Shown here one piece after another: positions 45,458 to 54,258 of a stretch of DNA of 64,000 nucleotides. Both the position numbers and the translations under genes were made by a program. The stretch is from Methylobacterium sp. J-067 (GTDB taxonomy: Bacteria > Pseudomonadota > Alphaproteobacteria > Rhizobiales > Beijerinckiaceae), in contig NZ_JAKSXZ010000097.1 of assembly GCF_022829465.1 (NCBI RefSeq), forward strand, positions 62,001 to 126,000. The letters run 5' to 3'. The notes beneath the pieces were generated by a model that did no database searches, was not told the origin of the DNA, and was given only the letters and a program-made list of their open reading frames with translations. Positions within the stretch are counted from its first letter, which is position 1; the number at the start of each line of letters is the position of its first letter.

Positions 45458-47092
45458 ATGCCGGATCCGCAGACGCCGCTCCTGTCCGTCGAGAACCTGT
45501 CGGTCGTCTTCCGTTCGCGGGACGGCGACACGAAGGCCGTCGACGGCATCGATTTCCACATCGCCCGGGGCGAGACCCTGGCGCTGGTGGGGGAGTCCGG
45601 CTCCGGCAAATCGGTCTCGGCGCTGGCGGTGCTGCGCCTCCTCGATCCGGCGGCGGTGCAGGGCGGGCGCATCCTGTTCAAGGGGCGCGACCTCGCCGCC
45701 CTGCCCGAGCGCGACATGCGCGAGGTGCGCGGCGCCGACATCACCATGGTCTTCCAGGAGCCCATGACCTCGCTGAACCCGCTCCACACGATCGAGCGGC
45801 AGATCGGCGAGGTGCTGGGCCTCCACACCCGTCTCACCGGCAAGGCGGCGAAGGCGCGGATCCTCGAACTGCTCGAACTCGTCGGCCTGCGGGATGCCGC
45901 GTCGCGGATGAGCGCCTATCCGCACGAGCTGTCCGGCGGCCAGCGCCAGCGGGTGATGATCGCCATGGCTCTCGCCTGCGAGCCCGACCTGTTGGTCGCC
46001 GACGAGCCGACCACCGCCCTCGACGTGACGGTCCAGGCGCAGATCCTCGCCCTCCTCGCCGACCTGCAGAAGAGGCTGGGCATGGCGATGCTGTTCATCA
46101 CGCACGATCTCGGCATCGTGGAGCGCATCGCCGACCGGGTCTGCGTGATGCTCAAGGGGCGGATCGTGGAGGCGGGGGAGACCGGCGCGGTCTTCCGCGC
46201 CCCGCAGCACGAATACACGCAGCGCCTCATCGCCTCCGAGCCGAAGGGCCGGGCGAACCCCGTCCCGCCCAACGCGCCGATGCTCATGGAGGCGGGGCCG
46301 CTCAAGGTGTGGTTCCCGCTGAAATCCGGGTTCCTGCGGCGCATTGAGGGCTACGTGAAAGCGGTCGACGGCGTGTCCGTGAAGGTCCGCGCCGGGGAGA
46401 CCGTGGGCGTGGTCGGCGAATCCGGATCCGGCAAGACGACGCTCGGTCTCGCGATCCTGCGGCTCACCGCCTCCGAGGGGCCGGTCGTGTTCCTCGGCCA
46501 GCGGATCGACGGCTATTCCGTGAGCCAGATGAGGCCCTTGCGGCGGGACATGCAAGTGGTCTTCCAGGATCCCTACGGCTCCCTCTCGCCGCGCATGTCG
46601 GTGGCCGACATCGTGGCCGAGGGGCTGGTGGTGCAAGGCGCCGTGCGCAACCGCGCCGAGCGACGCGCGGTGGTCGCGAAGGCGCTGCACGACGTCGGCC
46701 TTGATCCGGCGACCATGGACCGCTACCCGCACGAGTTCTCCGGCGGCCAGCGGCAGCGCATCGCCATCGCCCGCGCCATCGTGCTCGGGCCAAAATTCGT
46801 GGTGCTGGACGAGCCGACCTCCGCCCTCGACCGCTCCGTGCAGGCGCAGATCGTGACCCTGCTGCGGGACCTCCAGCGGGAGCGCGGCCTCGCCTACCTG
46901 TTCATCAGCCACGATCTGAAGGTGGTGCGCGCGCTCGCGAACCACGTGGTGGTGATGCAGAACGGGCAGGTGGTGGAGGAGGGCGCGGCCGAGGCGATCT
47001 TCGCCAACCCGCGCACGGAGTACACCCGCACCCTGTTCAAGGCCGCCTTCGCCCTCGACAGCGATGCGCCGACCGAGATGGAGCCCGCCTAG
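45458..47092 (+). CDS. Fused oligopeptide ABC transporter ATPase (YejF/DppDF-like)
   Basis: A 544-residue protein with two complete ABC modules in one chain. Module 1: [27 protein letters not shown]. Module 2: [27 protein letters not shown]. Each is followed by an oligopeptide-type C-terminal extension ([22 protein letters not shown]). It would drive a peptide or microcin-C-type importer, but no permease or binding-protein gene adjoins it, so the membrane part must be elsewhere. deoB begins 3 bp after its stop. Confidence 0.9.
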   Translation: MPDPQTPLLSVENLSVVFRSRDGDTKAVDGIDFHIARGETLALVGESGSGKSVSALAVLRLLDPAAVQGGRILFKGRDLAALPERDMREVRGADITMVFQEPMTSLNPLHTIERQIGEVLGLHTRLTGKAAKARILELLELVGLRDAASRMSAYPHELSGGQRQRVMIAMALACEPDLLVADEPTTALDVTVQAQILALLADLQKRLGMAMLFITHDLGIVERIADRVCVMLKGRIVEAGETGAVFRAPQHEYTQRLIASEPKGRANPVPPNAPMLMEAGPLKVWFPLKSGFLRRIEGYVKAVDGVSVKVRAGETVGVVGESGSGKTTLGLAILRLTASEGPVVFLGQRIDGYSVSQMRPLRRDMQVVFQDPYGSLSPRMSVADIVAEGLVVQGAVRNRAERRAVVAKALHDVGLDPATMDRYPHEFSGGQRQRIAIARAIVLGPKFVVLDEPTSALDRSVQAQIVTLLRDLQRERGLAYLFISHDLKVVRALANHVVVMQNGQVVEEGAAEAIFANPRTEYTRTLFKAAFALDSDAPTEMEPA

Positions 47093-47095
47093 ACC

Positions 47096-48316
47096 TTGGC
47101 GCGCGCCCTGCTCATCGTGCTCGACTCCGTCGGGATCGGCGGCGCCCCCGATGCCGCCGCCTATGGCGACACGGGCTCCGACACCCTCGGCCACATTGCG
47201 CAGGCCTGCGCGGCGGGGCGCGGCGACCGGCCGGGCCTGCGGGCCGGGCCGCTGCGGCTTCCCCATCTGGCCGCCCTCGGCCTCGGCCTCGCCGCGCGGG
47301 GCGCAACGGGCGCTGTGCCGCCGGGGCTCGCCCCCTCGGGCGAGCCGGAAGGGCTCTACGGCCACGGCGTCGAGACCGCCGCCGGGAAGGACACGCCCTC
47401 CGGCCATTGGGAGATCGCGGGCCTGCCCCTGCCGGAGCCCTGGGGCACCTTCCCCGATGCGAGGCCCGCCTTTCCGGCCGAACTGATCGACGCCCTCGTC
47501 ACGCAGGGCGGCGTACCCGGCATCCTCGGCGATTGCCACGCCTCCGGCATCAGCATCGTCGAAGAGCTCGGCGCCGAGCATGTGCGGACCGGCAAGCCGA
47601 TCTGCTACACCTCGGCCGACAGCGTGTTCCAGATCGCGGCGCACGAGGAGAGCTTCGGACTCGACCGGCTCTACGACCTCTGCCGCACGGCGCGGGCACT
47701 CTGCGATCCGTACCGGATCTGCCGGGTGATCGCCCGGCCCTTCGTAGGCTCGGCGGAGGCGGGCTTCCGCCGCACCGCCCACCGCAAGGACTTCGCCGTG
47801 ACGCCCCCGGGCCCGACGCTCCTCGACCGGGCGGACGAAGCGGGCCGCGAGGTGGTGAGCGTCGGCAAGATCGGCGACATCTTCGCCCACCGCGCCACCG
47901 GCCGCGAGGTCAAGCCCGGCGCCAACGCCGCCTGCCTTGATGCCGGGCTCGTCGCCCTGCGGGACTTGGCCGAGGGCGGGCTCGTCTTCGTGAACCTCGT
48001 GGATTTCGACACCGAGCACGGCCACCGCCGGGACGTGCCGGGCTACGCCGCCGAACTCGAAGCCTTCGACGCCCGCGTGCCCGCGATCCGCGCCGCCCTT
48101 CGGCCGGGTGATGTGGCGATCATCACCGCCGACCACGGCAACGACCCGACTTGGACGGGTACCGACCACACCCGCGAACAGGTGCCGGTCCTCGCCTTCG
48201 GCCCCGGCCTCGCGGGCGGCGCCATCGGCCGGCGCGACAGCCTCTCCGACATTGCCGCCTCCCTCGCCCGCCATCTCGGCCTTCCAGCCGTCGGGGCGGG
48301 CAAGCCCTTCCTGTAG
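47096..48316 (+). CDS. deoB: Phosphopentomutase
   Basis: A 406-residue alkaline-phosphatase-fold enzyme converting (deoxy)ribose-1-phosphate and -5-phosphate in nucleoside salvage. Metal-binding and active-site motifs are present: [25 protein letters not shown] (phosphothreonine), [15 protein letters not shown] and [17 protein letters not shown]. The start is TTG, three bases after the ABC ATPase stop, with GGAG inside the end of that gene; no better ATG exists. No other nucleoside-salvage gene is adjacent. Confidence 0.93.
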   Translation: MARALLIVLDSVGIGGAPDAAAYGDTGSDTLGHIAQACAAGRGDRPGLRAGPLRLPHLAALGLGLAARGATGAVPPGLAPSGEPEGLYGHGVETAAGKDTPSGHWEIAGLPLPEPWGTFPDARPAFPAELIDALVTQGGVPGILGDCHASGISIVEELGAEHVRTGKPICYTSADSVFQIAAHEESFGLDRLYDLCRTARALCDPYRICRVIARPFVGSAEAGFRRTAHRKDFAVTPPGPTLLDRADEAGREVVSVGKIGDIFAHRATGREVKPGANAACLDAGLVALRDLAEGGLVFVNLVDFDTEHGHRRDVPGYAAELEAFDARVPAIRAALRPGDVAIITADHGNDPTWTGTDHTREQVPVLAFGPGLAGGAIGRRDSLSDIAASLARHLGLPAVGAGKPFL

Positions 48317-48325
48317 GAGCGTTTC

Positions 48326-48514
48326 ATGTGGGACGACGACACGCCGCGCAAACCGCCGACGCACGAGATCGGCCAGCCCCTCGACACCCTCTCGCTGTCG
48401 GATCTCGATGAGCGGATCGCGCTGCTGCGCGCCGAGATCGCCCGCATCGAAGCGGTCCGGGCCGCCAAGGAGGCGGCGCAATCGTCGGCAGATTCCTTCT
48501 TCAAGCGGGGTTGA
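48326..48514 (+). CDS. DUF1192 family protein
   Basis: A 62-residue acidic, helical protein. The pattern LDTLSLSDLDERIALLRAEIARIEA is typical of DUF1192, small alphaproteobacterial proteins of unknown role that often precede a conserved gene. It starts 9 bp after deoB and ends 1 bp before the LRR-kinase start, so the three may be co-transcribed. Confidence 0.88.
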   Translation: MWDDDTPRKPPTHEIGQPLDTLSLSDLDERIALLRAEIARIEAVRAAKEAAQSSADSFFKRG

Positions 48515-48515
48515 G

Positions 48516-49784
48516 ATGGATCGCACGGCCACGTTGGCGGCCCTGCGCCGGGGCGACCTCGCGGACGCGCGGGAGGTCCGCCTTCCCGATGGGCTGACGG
48601 AGTTTCCGGCCGAACTGTTCGGGCTGGCCGACACGCTCGAAGTGCTCGATCTCGGGCGCGGCCGCTACGACCTGCCGGACGATATCGGCCGCTTCCGCGC
48701 CCTGCGGTCCCTGTTCTGCTCCGGCACGCCCTTCGCACGGCTGCCGCCGGCCCTCGGCGGCTGCGAGGCGCTGAGCCAGATGGGTTTTCGGAGTTGCGGC
48801 ATCGCCGAGGTGCCGGCCGAAGCCCTGCCGCCGCAATTGCGCTGGCTGACCCTCACCGACAACCGCATCGCCACCCTGCCGGAGGAACTCGGGCGACGCC
48901 CACGCCTTCAGAAGCTGATGCTCTCAGGCAATGCCCTCGACCGCCTGCCGGAGGGTCTGGCCGGGCATCGGAACCTCGAACTCGTCCGCTTCGCCAGCAA
49001 CCACTTCGAGGCTCTGCCGCCCTGGCTCGCCGCGATGCCGGCGCTGGCCTGGGTGTCCTATTCCGGCAACCCCGCCGAGCCGGCGAGCCTGCCCGCGGAG
49101 GCGCCCCTCGTCCCCTGGGCGGATCTCACCGTGGGGCCGCTCCTGGGGGAGGGCAGTTCCGGCTGGGTCCACCGCGCGACGTGGCACGGCGAGGTCGCGC
49201 TGAAGCTCTTCAAGGGCGCCATGGGCAGCGACGGCCTGCCCGAGCGGGAAGTCGCGGCCTGCCTCGCGGCGGGAGATCATCCGGCTGTGATCGGCGCCCT
49301 GGGCGGCGTCACCGGCCATCCGGAGGGGATACCGGGCTTGTTGCTGCGCCTCGTGCCGGCGGAATGGCCGGTGCTCGCCGGGCCGCCGAGCCTCGCGAGT
49401 TGCAGCCGCGACGTCTACGATCCGGCCCTCCGGCTCGGCGCGGACGCCGTGCGGCGGCTTGCAGGCGGCATCGCCTCGGCGCTGGCGCATCTGCACGGAC
49501 GGCGGCTGATGCACGGGGACCTCTACGGCCACAACATCCTCTGGGATGGCCGCGACGGCGCGGCGGTTCTGGGCGATTTCGGCGCGGCCTCGACACTGCC
49601 CGAGGGCGAAGCCGGACGGGCCCTCGCCCGGATCGAGACCCGCGCCTTCGGCATTCTCCTCGACGAGCTTCTGGCCCTCTGCGCCGAGGCTTCCGACAGG
49701 CTGCGCGACCTCACGCGGGCCTGCACGCAGCCCGAGCCGGCCGCGCGGCCCGCCATGGCGGACGTCGCGGCGACCCTGCTGTGA
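48516..49784 (+). CDS. Leucine-rich-repeat protein with C-terminal protein-kinase domain
   Basis: A 422-residue two-domain protein. Residues 30-185 are six or seven leucine-rich repeats of the short bacterial type (LTLTDNRIATLPEELGRRPR; LMLSGNALDRLPEGLAGHRN). From 205 a kinase-like domain begins: glycine loop GEGSSGWVH, lysine K230 (VALKLF), glutamate E245, HGDLYGHN (D335, N340) and DFG at 354-356. All catalytic positions are present; the HRD motif is HGD, as in aminoglycoside-phosphotransferase-like kinases. No membrane segment or signal peptide is seen, so it is likely cytosolic. Confidence 0.85.
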   Translation: MDRTATLAALRRGDLADAREVRLPDGLTEFPAELFGLADTLEVLDLGRGRYDLPDDIGRFRALRSLFCSGTPFARLPPALGGCEALSQMGFRSCGIAEVPAEALPPQLRWLTLTDNRIATLPEELGRRPRLQKLMLSGNALDRLPEGLAGHRNLELVRFASNHFEALPPWLAAMPALAWVSYSGNPAEPASLPAEAPLVPWADLTVGPLLGEGSSGWVHRATWHGEVALKLFKGAMGSDGLPEREVAACLAAGDHPAVIGALGGVTGHPEGIPGLLLRLVPAEWPVLAGPPSLASCSRDVYDPALRLGADAVRRLAGGIASALAHLHGRRLMHGDLYGHNILWDGRDGAAVLGDFGAASTLPEGEAGRALARIETRAFGILLDELLALCAEASDRLRDLTRACTQPEPAARPAMADVAATLL

Positions 49785-49830
49785 AGGCGTCACGGGCTCA
49801 TCCGGAAGGCTGGCCGAGCGAAAGGGACCG

Positions 49831-50073
49831 ATGGCGGCGCGACGGACGATAGCGCTCTGGGGGATGTTCGGTGCGCTCGTCGCGACCGGCGGTCAGGCCC
49901 GCGCCCTCGAAGGGAGGACGGAACCCGTCGCCCCGGCAGCCAAGATCACGCTCGGGATGCTGAGCGTGAAGCCCCTTGGCGTCGATCGCCCCTGGGATCC
50001 GCGCATCTGCATCGGGTGCGAGCCCGTCCACGGCCCGGCGCAGGTTTGGCGCCCGCGGCACCGTCGCCGCTAG
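49831..50073 (+). CDS. Small secreted protein of unknown function
   Basis: An 80-residue protein. A signal peptide (RRTIALWGMFGALVATGGQA, cleaved near ARA) is followed by about 55 residues with two cysteines in PRICIGCEP and a basic end (WRPRHRRR). AAAGGGA lies just before the ATG. It follows the LRR-kinase by 46 bp and converges on motE with 12 bp between. Not recognised as a family. Confidence 0.6.
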   Translation: MAARRTIALWGMFGALVATGGQARALEGRTEPVAPAAKITLGMLSVKPLGVDRPWDPRICIGCEPVHGPAQVWRPRHRRR

Positions 50074-50085
50074 GCGCGCCGAACC

Positions 50086-50964
50086 CTACCGCGGGGGCGG
50101 GGCGTCGATGGCCGGCAATTCGCCCGGCGGCAGGGCGGGTCCACCGGCCTGGACCTGGATCGTCGTCCCCGTCCCACGGGCGCGGTTGGCCAGCGCCACG
50201 GTCAGGCGCTCGGCGGCCTCCGGCTGCATCACGGCCAGGATCTCGGCCATCTTGCGTGGGTTCATCGCCACCACGAGGGGCACGAGCACGTCGTGGCCGA
50301 GGCGGTCAAAGACCCGCGCGGCGTCCTTCGGCTTCATCGTCTCGTACATGGTGACGATGCTCTTGAGGCCCTGCTTCTCGGCCTCGTCCTTCGCCTTGGC
50401 GGCGGCATCGACCTTGTCCTCGGCCTTCTTAAGGTCGCCGATGCCGGTCTCGACCTTCTTCTCGGCGTCATCGAGCATCTTCTCGCGCAGGTCGAGTTCG
50501 TCGCTGCGCTGCTTGAGGGCGTTGCGGCGGGCGCCGAGCTTTTCGAGGAGCGCCTTCTCGCTGGGCGATGCCTGATCCTGCGTGGGCGCCGGCGCCTCGG
50601 GCGGCTCGGCGGCGGGCTTCGGCTCCTCCTTCTTCGGCTCGACGGAGCCGGTGGTCTCCGGGTCGGGGATCTCGTAGCCGGTGCGCGCCTTGGCGATGGC
50701 CCGCGCGAAGGCGGGCAGGCTCGCCTCCGGTATCCCGGCCTGCGAAAGCGTCAGCAGCTTCAGTACCAGCAGCGTCCCTGCCGCGATGGCGACGGCATCG
50801 ATCAGGCGCAGCTTCAGCGGGCGCACCGGCTTCAGCCGCGAGCGCCGCAGGGCCGTCTGCGGCTTCGCCGCGACCTTGGCCGCGACCTTGGCGGCGACCT
50901 TGGTGCCGGCTTTCACCGGGACGGCCGGCTCCGGCGTGGTCTTGGTCGTGGGGCGCGGGCTCAT
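50086..50964 (-). CDS. motE: MotE-like flagellar protein
   Basis: A 292-residue protein with one membrane segment (about residues 58-77), a charged coiled coil (140-210) and a C-terminal MgtE-N-like domain (TMYETMKPKDAARVFDRLGH to MAEILAVMQPEAAERL). This is the MotE layout; in Rhizobiales MotE is a periplasmic chaperone of the motility protein MotC. The N-terminus has the repeat VAAK-VAAK-VAAK. Its ATG overlaps the stop of the DUF6468 gene by one base. Fourth gene of the fliL-fliM-DUF6468-motE operon. Confidence 0.85.
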   Translation of the reverse strand: MSPRPTTKTTPEPAVPVKAGTKVAAKVAAKVAAKPQTALRRSRLKPVRPLKLRLIDAVAIAAGTLLVLKLLTLSQAGIPEASLPAFARAIAKARTGYEIPDPETTGSVEPKKEEPKPAAEPPEAPAPTQDQASPSEKALLEKLGARRNALKQRSDELDLREKMLDDAEKKVETGIGDLKKAEDKVDAAAKAKDEAEKQGLKSIVTMYETMKPKDAARVFDRLGHDVLVPLVVAMNPRKMAEILAVMQPEAAERLTVALANRARGTGTTIQVQAGGPALPPGELPAIDAPPPR

Positions 50965-51473
50965 CAGGCGGCGCGGGCACGGACGCGGGCGAGAGCCCGC
51001 TCGGTCATGGCGAGGGCGGCGGCGGCGGCGGCGCCCAGGCGCTCGCCGTTCGGGCCTTCCGCGACCGGGGTGGGACCGGGCCGGGCGGGCGCCTCGGCCT
51101 TCGGTTCGGCCCGCACCTCGACGGGGCGGGGGGCGGACGGCGCGTTGCGGGCGCCAGAGACGATGGCGGCGATGCGGCTCAGCACGGCCTCGCCCGCATC
51201 GACGCCGCCCGCCAGCGTCGCGGTGCAGGCCTGCGCCGCCTGGATACGGTCGGCGAGGGTGCGGTCGCACTCGTCCAGGGCGCTGCGCAGGCCGGTGATG
51301 GCGCGCTCGGCATTGTGGGTCGCGACCATCAGGTCACCGATGGTGGAGCGCAACGCCGACTCGTCGCCCTTCATCTGGCCGATCCGCCGGGACAGGCGCA
51401 CGGAGGACACGATGGTGGCGGCCAGCAGCACGGCGACCAGCAGGTCGGCGAAGAGGGTGACGAAGAGACTCAT
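50964..51473 (-). CDS. DUF6468 protein of the flagellar cluster
   Basis: A 169-residue protein with one N-terminal membrane helix (VTLFADLLVAVLLAATIV) followed by a helical stretch (SALRSTIGDLMVATHNAERAI) and a Pro/Ala-rich tail. DUF6468 proteins accompany fliL, fliM and motE in alphaproteobacterial flagellar clusters. The role is unknown; position suggests a stator or basal-body accessory function. It lies 6 bp after fliM. Confidence 0.8.
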   Translation of the reverse strand: MSLFVTLFADLLVAVLLAATIVSSVRLSRRIGQMKGDESALRSTIGDLMVATHNAERAITGLRSALDECDRTLADRIQAAQACTATLAGGVDAGEAVLSRIAAIVSGARNAPSAPRPVEVRAEPKAEAPARPGPTPVAEGPNGERLGAAAAAALAMTERALARVRARAA

Positions 51474-51479
51474 GGCGGC

Positions 51480-52694
51480 CTACCCGTCCGTACGGTTGTT
51501 CATGGAGGCCTCGTAGGCCTGGAGCGTGGTGCGGGAGCGCCGCAGGGGGCGCGTCACCTGCACCGCGATGTTGCCGTCCACCCGGCCGATCCGCCCCTGA
51601 GTCAGGGCCCAGTCGCCGCAGCGCACGGTGACGAGGTCGGAGGGCTTGGCATCGAACATCAGCGTGTCGCCGACGCGCAGCCGCATCACCCGCTTCAGCG
51701 GCAGCATCATCTCGTGTAGCACCGCCTCCATGGCGACGTCCGCCTGCCAGATCTCGGTGGCGAGGTGGCCCTCCCACACCTGATCGCGGCCGAGCTTCTC
51801 GCCCATGAAGCTCTGGGTGAGAAGTTCGCGGATCGGCTCCAGCGTGGCGTAGGGGAACAGGATCTGCATCCGCCCGCCGCGCCCATCGACGTCGAGGCGC
51901 AGGCCGATGAGGATCGCCGCGTTGCCCGGCCGGGTGATCGTGGCGAAGCGCGGGTTGGTCTCGATCCGGTCGATGAGGAAGCTCACCGGCGAGAGCGGCT
52001 GGAAGGAGAGCTGCAGGTCCGCGAGGATGATCTCCACGAGGCGCCGCACCAGCGTCATCTCGATGGCGGTGAAGGGCCGCCCGTCGAGACGGCTCGACGA
52101 GCCGCCGCGCTTGCCGCCGAGCAGCAGGTCGAAGGTCGCGTAGGCGAGGTTGGTGTCGACGGTGACGAGGCCGGAATTCTCCCACGGGTCGGCTTTGAAC
52201 ACGCCGAGCAGGGTCGGCAGCGGGATGGCGTTCACGTAGTCGCCGAACCGCACCGACGTGATGTTGTCGAGCGTCACCTCGACGTTGTCTTGGAACAGGT
52301 TGCGCAGGGAGGTCGACAGCAACCGGATCATCCGGTCGAAGACGATCTCCAGCATCGGCAGGCGTTCGTACTGGACGACTCCCGAATCGACGATGGCGCG
52401 CACGCCCCCGGCCCCGGAGGCCGAGAGTTCGCGCATGGAGAAGCCCAGGACGCCGTCGATCTCTTCCTGGTTCAGGATGCGATCGTTGCCGGCGAGTTCG
52501 GGGAGGTTGTCGCTCTCCCCGTCCTCGATCATCGTCGCCCATTCGGCGGCGACGTCGCTGGCGTTGCGGGTGGTGCCCTGTTCGGCGAGGGCCGCGCCCC
52601 ATTCCTCGGCGAGCGACGCGTCGCCGCCCTCGGCGCCCTGCTCAAGCAGCGCGGCCGACCAATCGTCCTCCTCGACCTGATCCTCCGGTTCCAT
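51480..52694 (-). CDS. fliM: Flagellar motor switch protein FliM
   Basis: A 404-residue C-ring protein. The CheY-P-binding segment (LNQEEIDGVLGF) lies near residue 75 rather than at the N-terminus, because about 70 residues precede it. These contain three related acidic WxAA repeats (DDWSAALLEQG, EEWGAALAEQG, AEWATMIEDG). The CheC-like middle domain and the C-terminal SpoA domain (MRLRVGDTLMFDAKPSD) are intact. GTG at 52697 and ATG at 52694 are adjacent; the GAGG site favours ATG. Confidence 0.93.
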   Translation of the reverse strand: MEPEDQVEEDDWSAALLEQGAEGGDASLAEEWGAALAEQGTTRNASDVAAEWATMIEDGESDNLPELAGNDRILNQEEIDGVLGFSMRELSASGAGGVRAIVDSGVVQYERLPMLEIVFDRMIRLLSTSLRNLFQDNVEVTLDNITSVRFGDYVNAIPLPTLLGVFKADPWENSGLVTVDTNLAYATFDLLLGGKRGGSSSRLDGRPFTAIEMTLVRRLVEIILADLQLSFQPLSPVSFLIDRIETNPRFATITRPGNAAILIGLRLDVDGRGGRMQILFPYATLEPIRELLTQSFMGEKLGRDQVWEGHLATEIWQADVAMEAVLHEMMLPLKRVMRLRVGDTLMFDAKPSDLVTVRCGDWALTQGRIGRVDGNIAVQVTRPLRRSRTTLQAYEASMNNRTDG

Positions 52695-52701
52695 CACCGC
52701 C

Positions 52702-53256
52702 TCACTGGATGATCAGATCCTTGAACAGAACCGCGTCGACCTTGGCCGGGTACACGGCGACGTTCACGCGCTTCAGAAGCTCCTCGCGCAGGCGATAGAC
52801 GCCCACCGACCCGGCGAGGTCGCTGGCGCGGATCTCGCGCATGTACATCTGGAGCGTGTCCTCGATGCGCGGAGCGAGGGACTTCACCTCCTCTTCCAGC
52901 TTGGGATCCTTCATCTCCAAGCTCACGCGCAGCTTGGCGAACTTGCCCTTGTCCTGGCCGGCATCGGGGCTGAGGTTGATGATCATCTCGCGCAGCTCGA
53001 TGAAGGCGATCTGCTTCTTCGCCTCGGCACCGCCGCCGCCGTGGCCGCCGCCGCCGTGCGAGGAGGCCTGCGCGGCGGTGTCGCCTGCCTTAGCCTCGCT
53101 GCTTCCGCCCTTCATCAGGAAGAAGCCAGCACCGCCGCCCACCACCACGAGCAGCGCGGCGGCCGCGATGATGATGAGCTTCTTCTTGCTCTTCGGGGCC
53201 GCGTCGGCGCCGCCTTCACCCGGTTCGGCGCTCGCCTTCTTGGGCTTCTTGGCCAT
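52702..53256 (-). CDS. fliL: Flagellar basal body-associated protein FliL
   Basis: A 184-residue single-pass membrane protein that stabilises stators. A lysine-rich cytoplasmic N-terminus (residues 1-28) precedes the helix LIIIAAAALLVVVGGGAGFF, a glycine/histidine linker, and the periplasmic FliL domain with IEDTLQMYMREIRASDLAGS and a typical ending DAVLFKDLIIQ. First gene of the minus-strand flagellar operon, divergent from flgF across 250 bp. Confidence 0.92.
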   Translation of the reverse strand: MAKKPKKASAEPGEGGADAAPKSKKKLIIIAAAALLVVVGGGAGFFLMKGGSSEAKAGDTAAQASSHGGGGHGGGGAEAKKQIAFIELREMIINLSPDAGQDKGKFAKLRVSLEMKDPKLEEEVKSLAPRIEDTLQMYMREIRASDLAGSVGVYRLREELLKRVNVAVYPAKVDAVLFKDLIIQ

Positions 53257-53316
53257 GGGGCCGTCACTCGCGAAGCTGAATGGAGGATCGTCCCGGTCAG
53301 GTATCGGCAGATGCGG

Positions 53317-53331
53317 TTAACGCGCCGTTAA
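53317..53331. promoter_or_regulatory. Perfect CtrA-type box in the divergent flagellar promoter region
   Basis: TTAA-CGCGCCG-TTAA on the plus strand, and TTAA-N7-TTAAC on the minus strand. This matches the CtrA consensus of Caulobacter and Rhizobiales. It lies 61 bp upstream of fliL and about 175 bp upstream of flgF. Control by CtrA, the cell-cycle and flagellar regulator, is inferred from the match and context. Confidence 0.6.
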
Positions 53332-53446
53332 GGAGGCAATTTCTGCCGGGCCGGCTTTGCCGCCAGGACTGTTCATCATGCCGGTCCACCACGAACCGTG
53401 CTGAACAAGTGGTTGCGTTGACTGATCAAATTGCCCCGGCCAGGTC

Positions 53447-53462
53447 TGGCACGGGAGGTGCT
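53447..53462 (+). promoter_or_regulatory. Sigma-54-like -24/-12 promoter upstream of flgF
   Basis: TGGCAC-GGGAG-GTGCT: GG and GC are separated by exactly ten bases, as required for RpoN promoters. A start near 53473 would leave a leader of about 34 bases before flgF. In a GC-rich genome chance matches occur, so confidence is moderate. Confidence 0.42.
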
Positions 53463-53506
53463 GATTGTCCTGTCGCCCCGGTCGTTCGTGGGCGCCAGAG
53501 TTCACG

Positions 53507-54247
53507 ATGCAGAATGCCCTCTTCGTCGGCGTGTCGAGCCAGGTCGCGCTTCAGCGCGAGCTCGACGTGATCGCCAACAACATGGCGAACGTCTCGACCA
53601 CCGGCTTCAAGGGCCGCAGCACCCGCTTTCAGGAATACCTGATGCCGACGGCGCGGGCGGACAGCTTCACGCCGTCCGACCGGCGCATCTCCTACGTGAT
53701 CGACCAGGGTACGACCCTCAACGTCGAACAGGGCCCGGTGGAGCAGACCGGCAACCCCCTCGACATCGCCGTGAAGGGCAACGCCTTCATTGCGGTGCAG
53801 ACCCCCGCCGGCGAGCGCTACACCCGCAACGGCGCCCTCTCGGTCAACGCCCAGGGCCAGCTCGTGACGAGCGACGGCTTCGCGGTGGCGGGCGAGGGCG
53901 GGCCGATCGCCGTCAACGCGCAGGAGACGGGCCTCTCGATCGGCACGGACGGAACGGTCTCCACCAATCTCGGCATCCGGGGCCGGATCAAGCTCGTGAC
54001 CTTCGCCAACCCCGGCAACCTCGTGAACGAGGGGGCGAACCTCTACTCGTCCACCGCCCCGGCCCGGCCCGCCGGCCTCGACGGGCGGCTCGAATCCGGC
54101 GCGCTGGAGCGCTCCAACGTCAGCCCCGTCCTCGAAATGACCCGGCTGATGGACGTGAACCGCTCCTACGCCCTCGTGACCAGCATGATCTCGCGCATGG
54201 ACGAGCTTCGCGGCTCGGCCATCTCCAAGCTCGCCAACGTGGCCTGA
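53507..54247 (+). CDS. flgF: Flagellar basal-body rod protein FlgF
   Basis: A 246-residue proximal rod protein exported through the flagellar type III apparatus. The N-terminal rod signature LQRELDVIANNMANVSTTGFKG and the C-terminal SNVSPVLEMTRLMDVNRSYA helix define it. The start is taken at MQNALFVGVSSQ; an upstream in-frame start at 53465 adds only nonconserved residues. First of flgF-flgG-flgA-flgH. Confidence 0.94.
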   Translation: MQNALFVGVSSQVALQRELDVIANNMANVSTTGFKGRSTRFQEYLMPTARADSFTPSDRRISYVIDQGTTLNVEQGPVEQTGNPLDIAVKGNAFIAVQTPAGERYTRNGALSVNAQGQLVTSDGFAVAGEGGPIAVNAQETGLSIGTDGTVSTNLGIRGRIKLVTFANPGNLVNEGANLYSSTAPARPAGLDGRLESGALERSNVSPVLEMTRLMDVNRSYALVTSMISRMDELRGSAISKLANVA

Positions 54248-54258
54248 GGTAGCATCCG

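Noticed and set aside
44312..48634. A 1440-codon open frame on the minus strand covering the lytic transglycosylase, ABC ATPase and deoB
   Set aside because: It is antisense or out of frame to well-supported genes, has no family features and is a product of high-GC stop-codon scarcity. Similar long shadows at 76-2046, 8022-10328 and 17681-19780 were also set aside.
53340..53360. A second -24/-12 promoter near GGGCCGGCTTTGCC
   Set aside because: The GG to GC spacing is not ten bases in any register that also keeps the flanking consensus.
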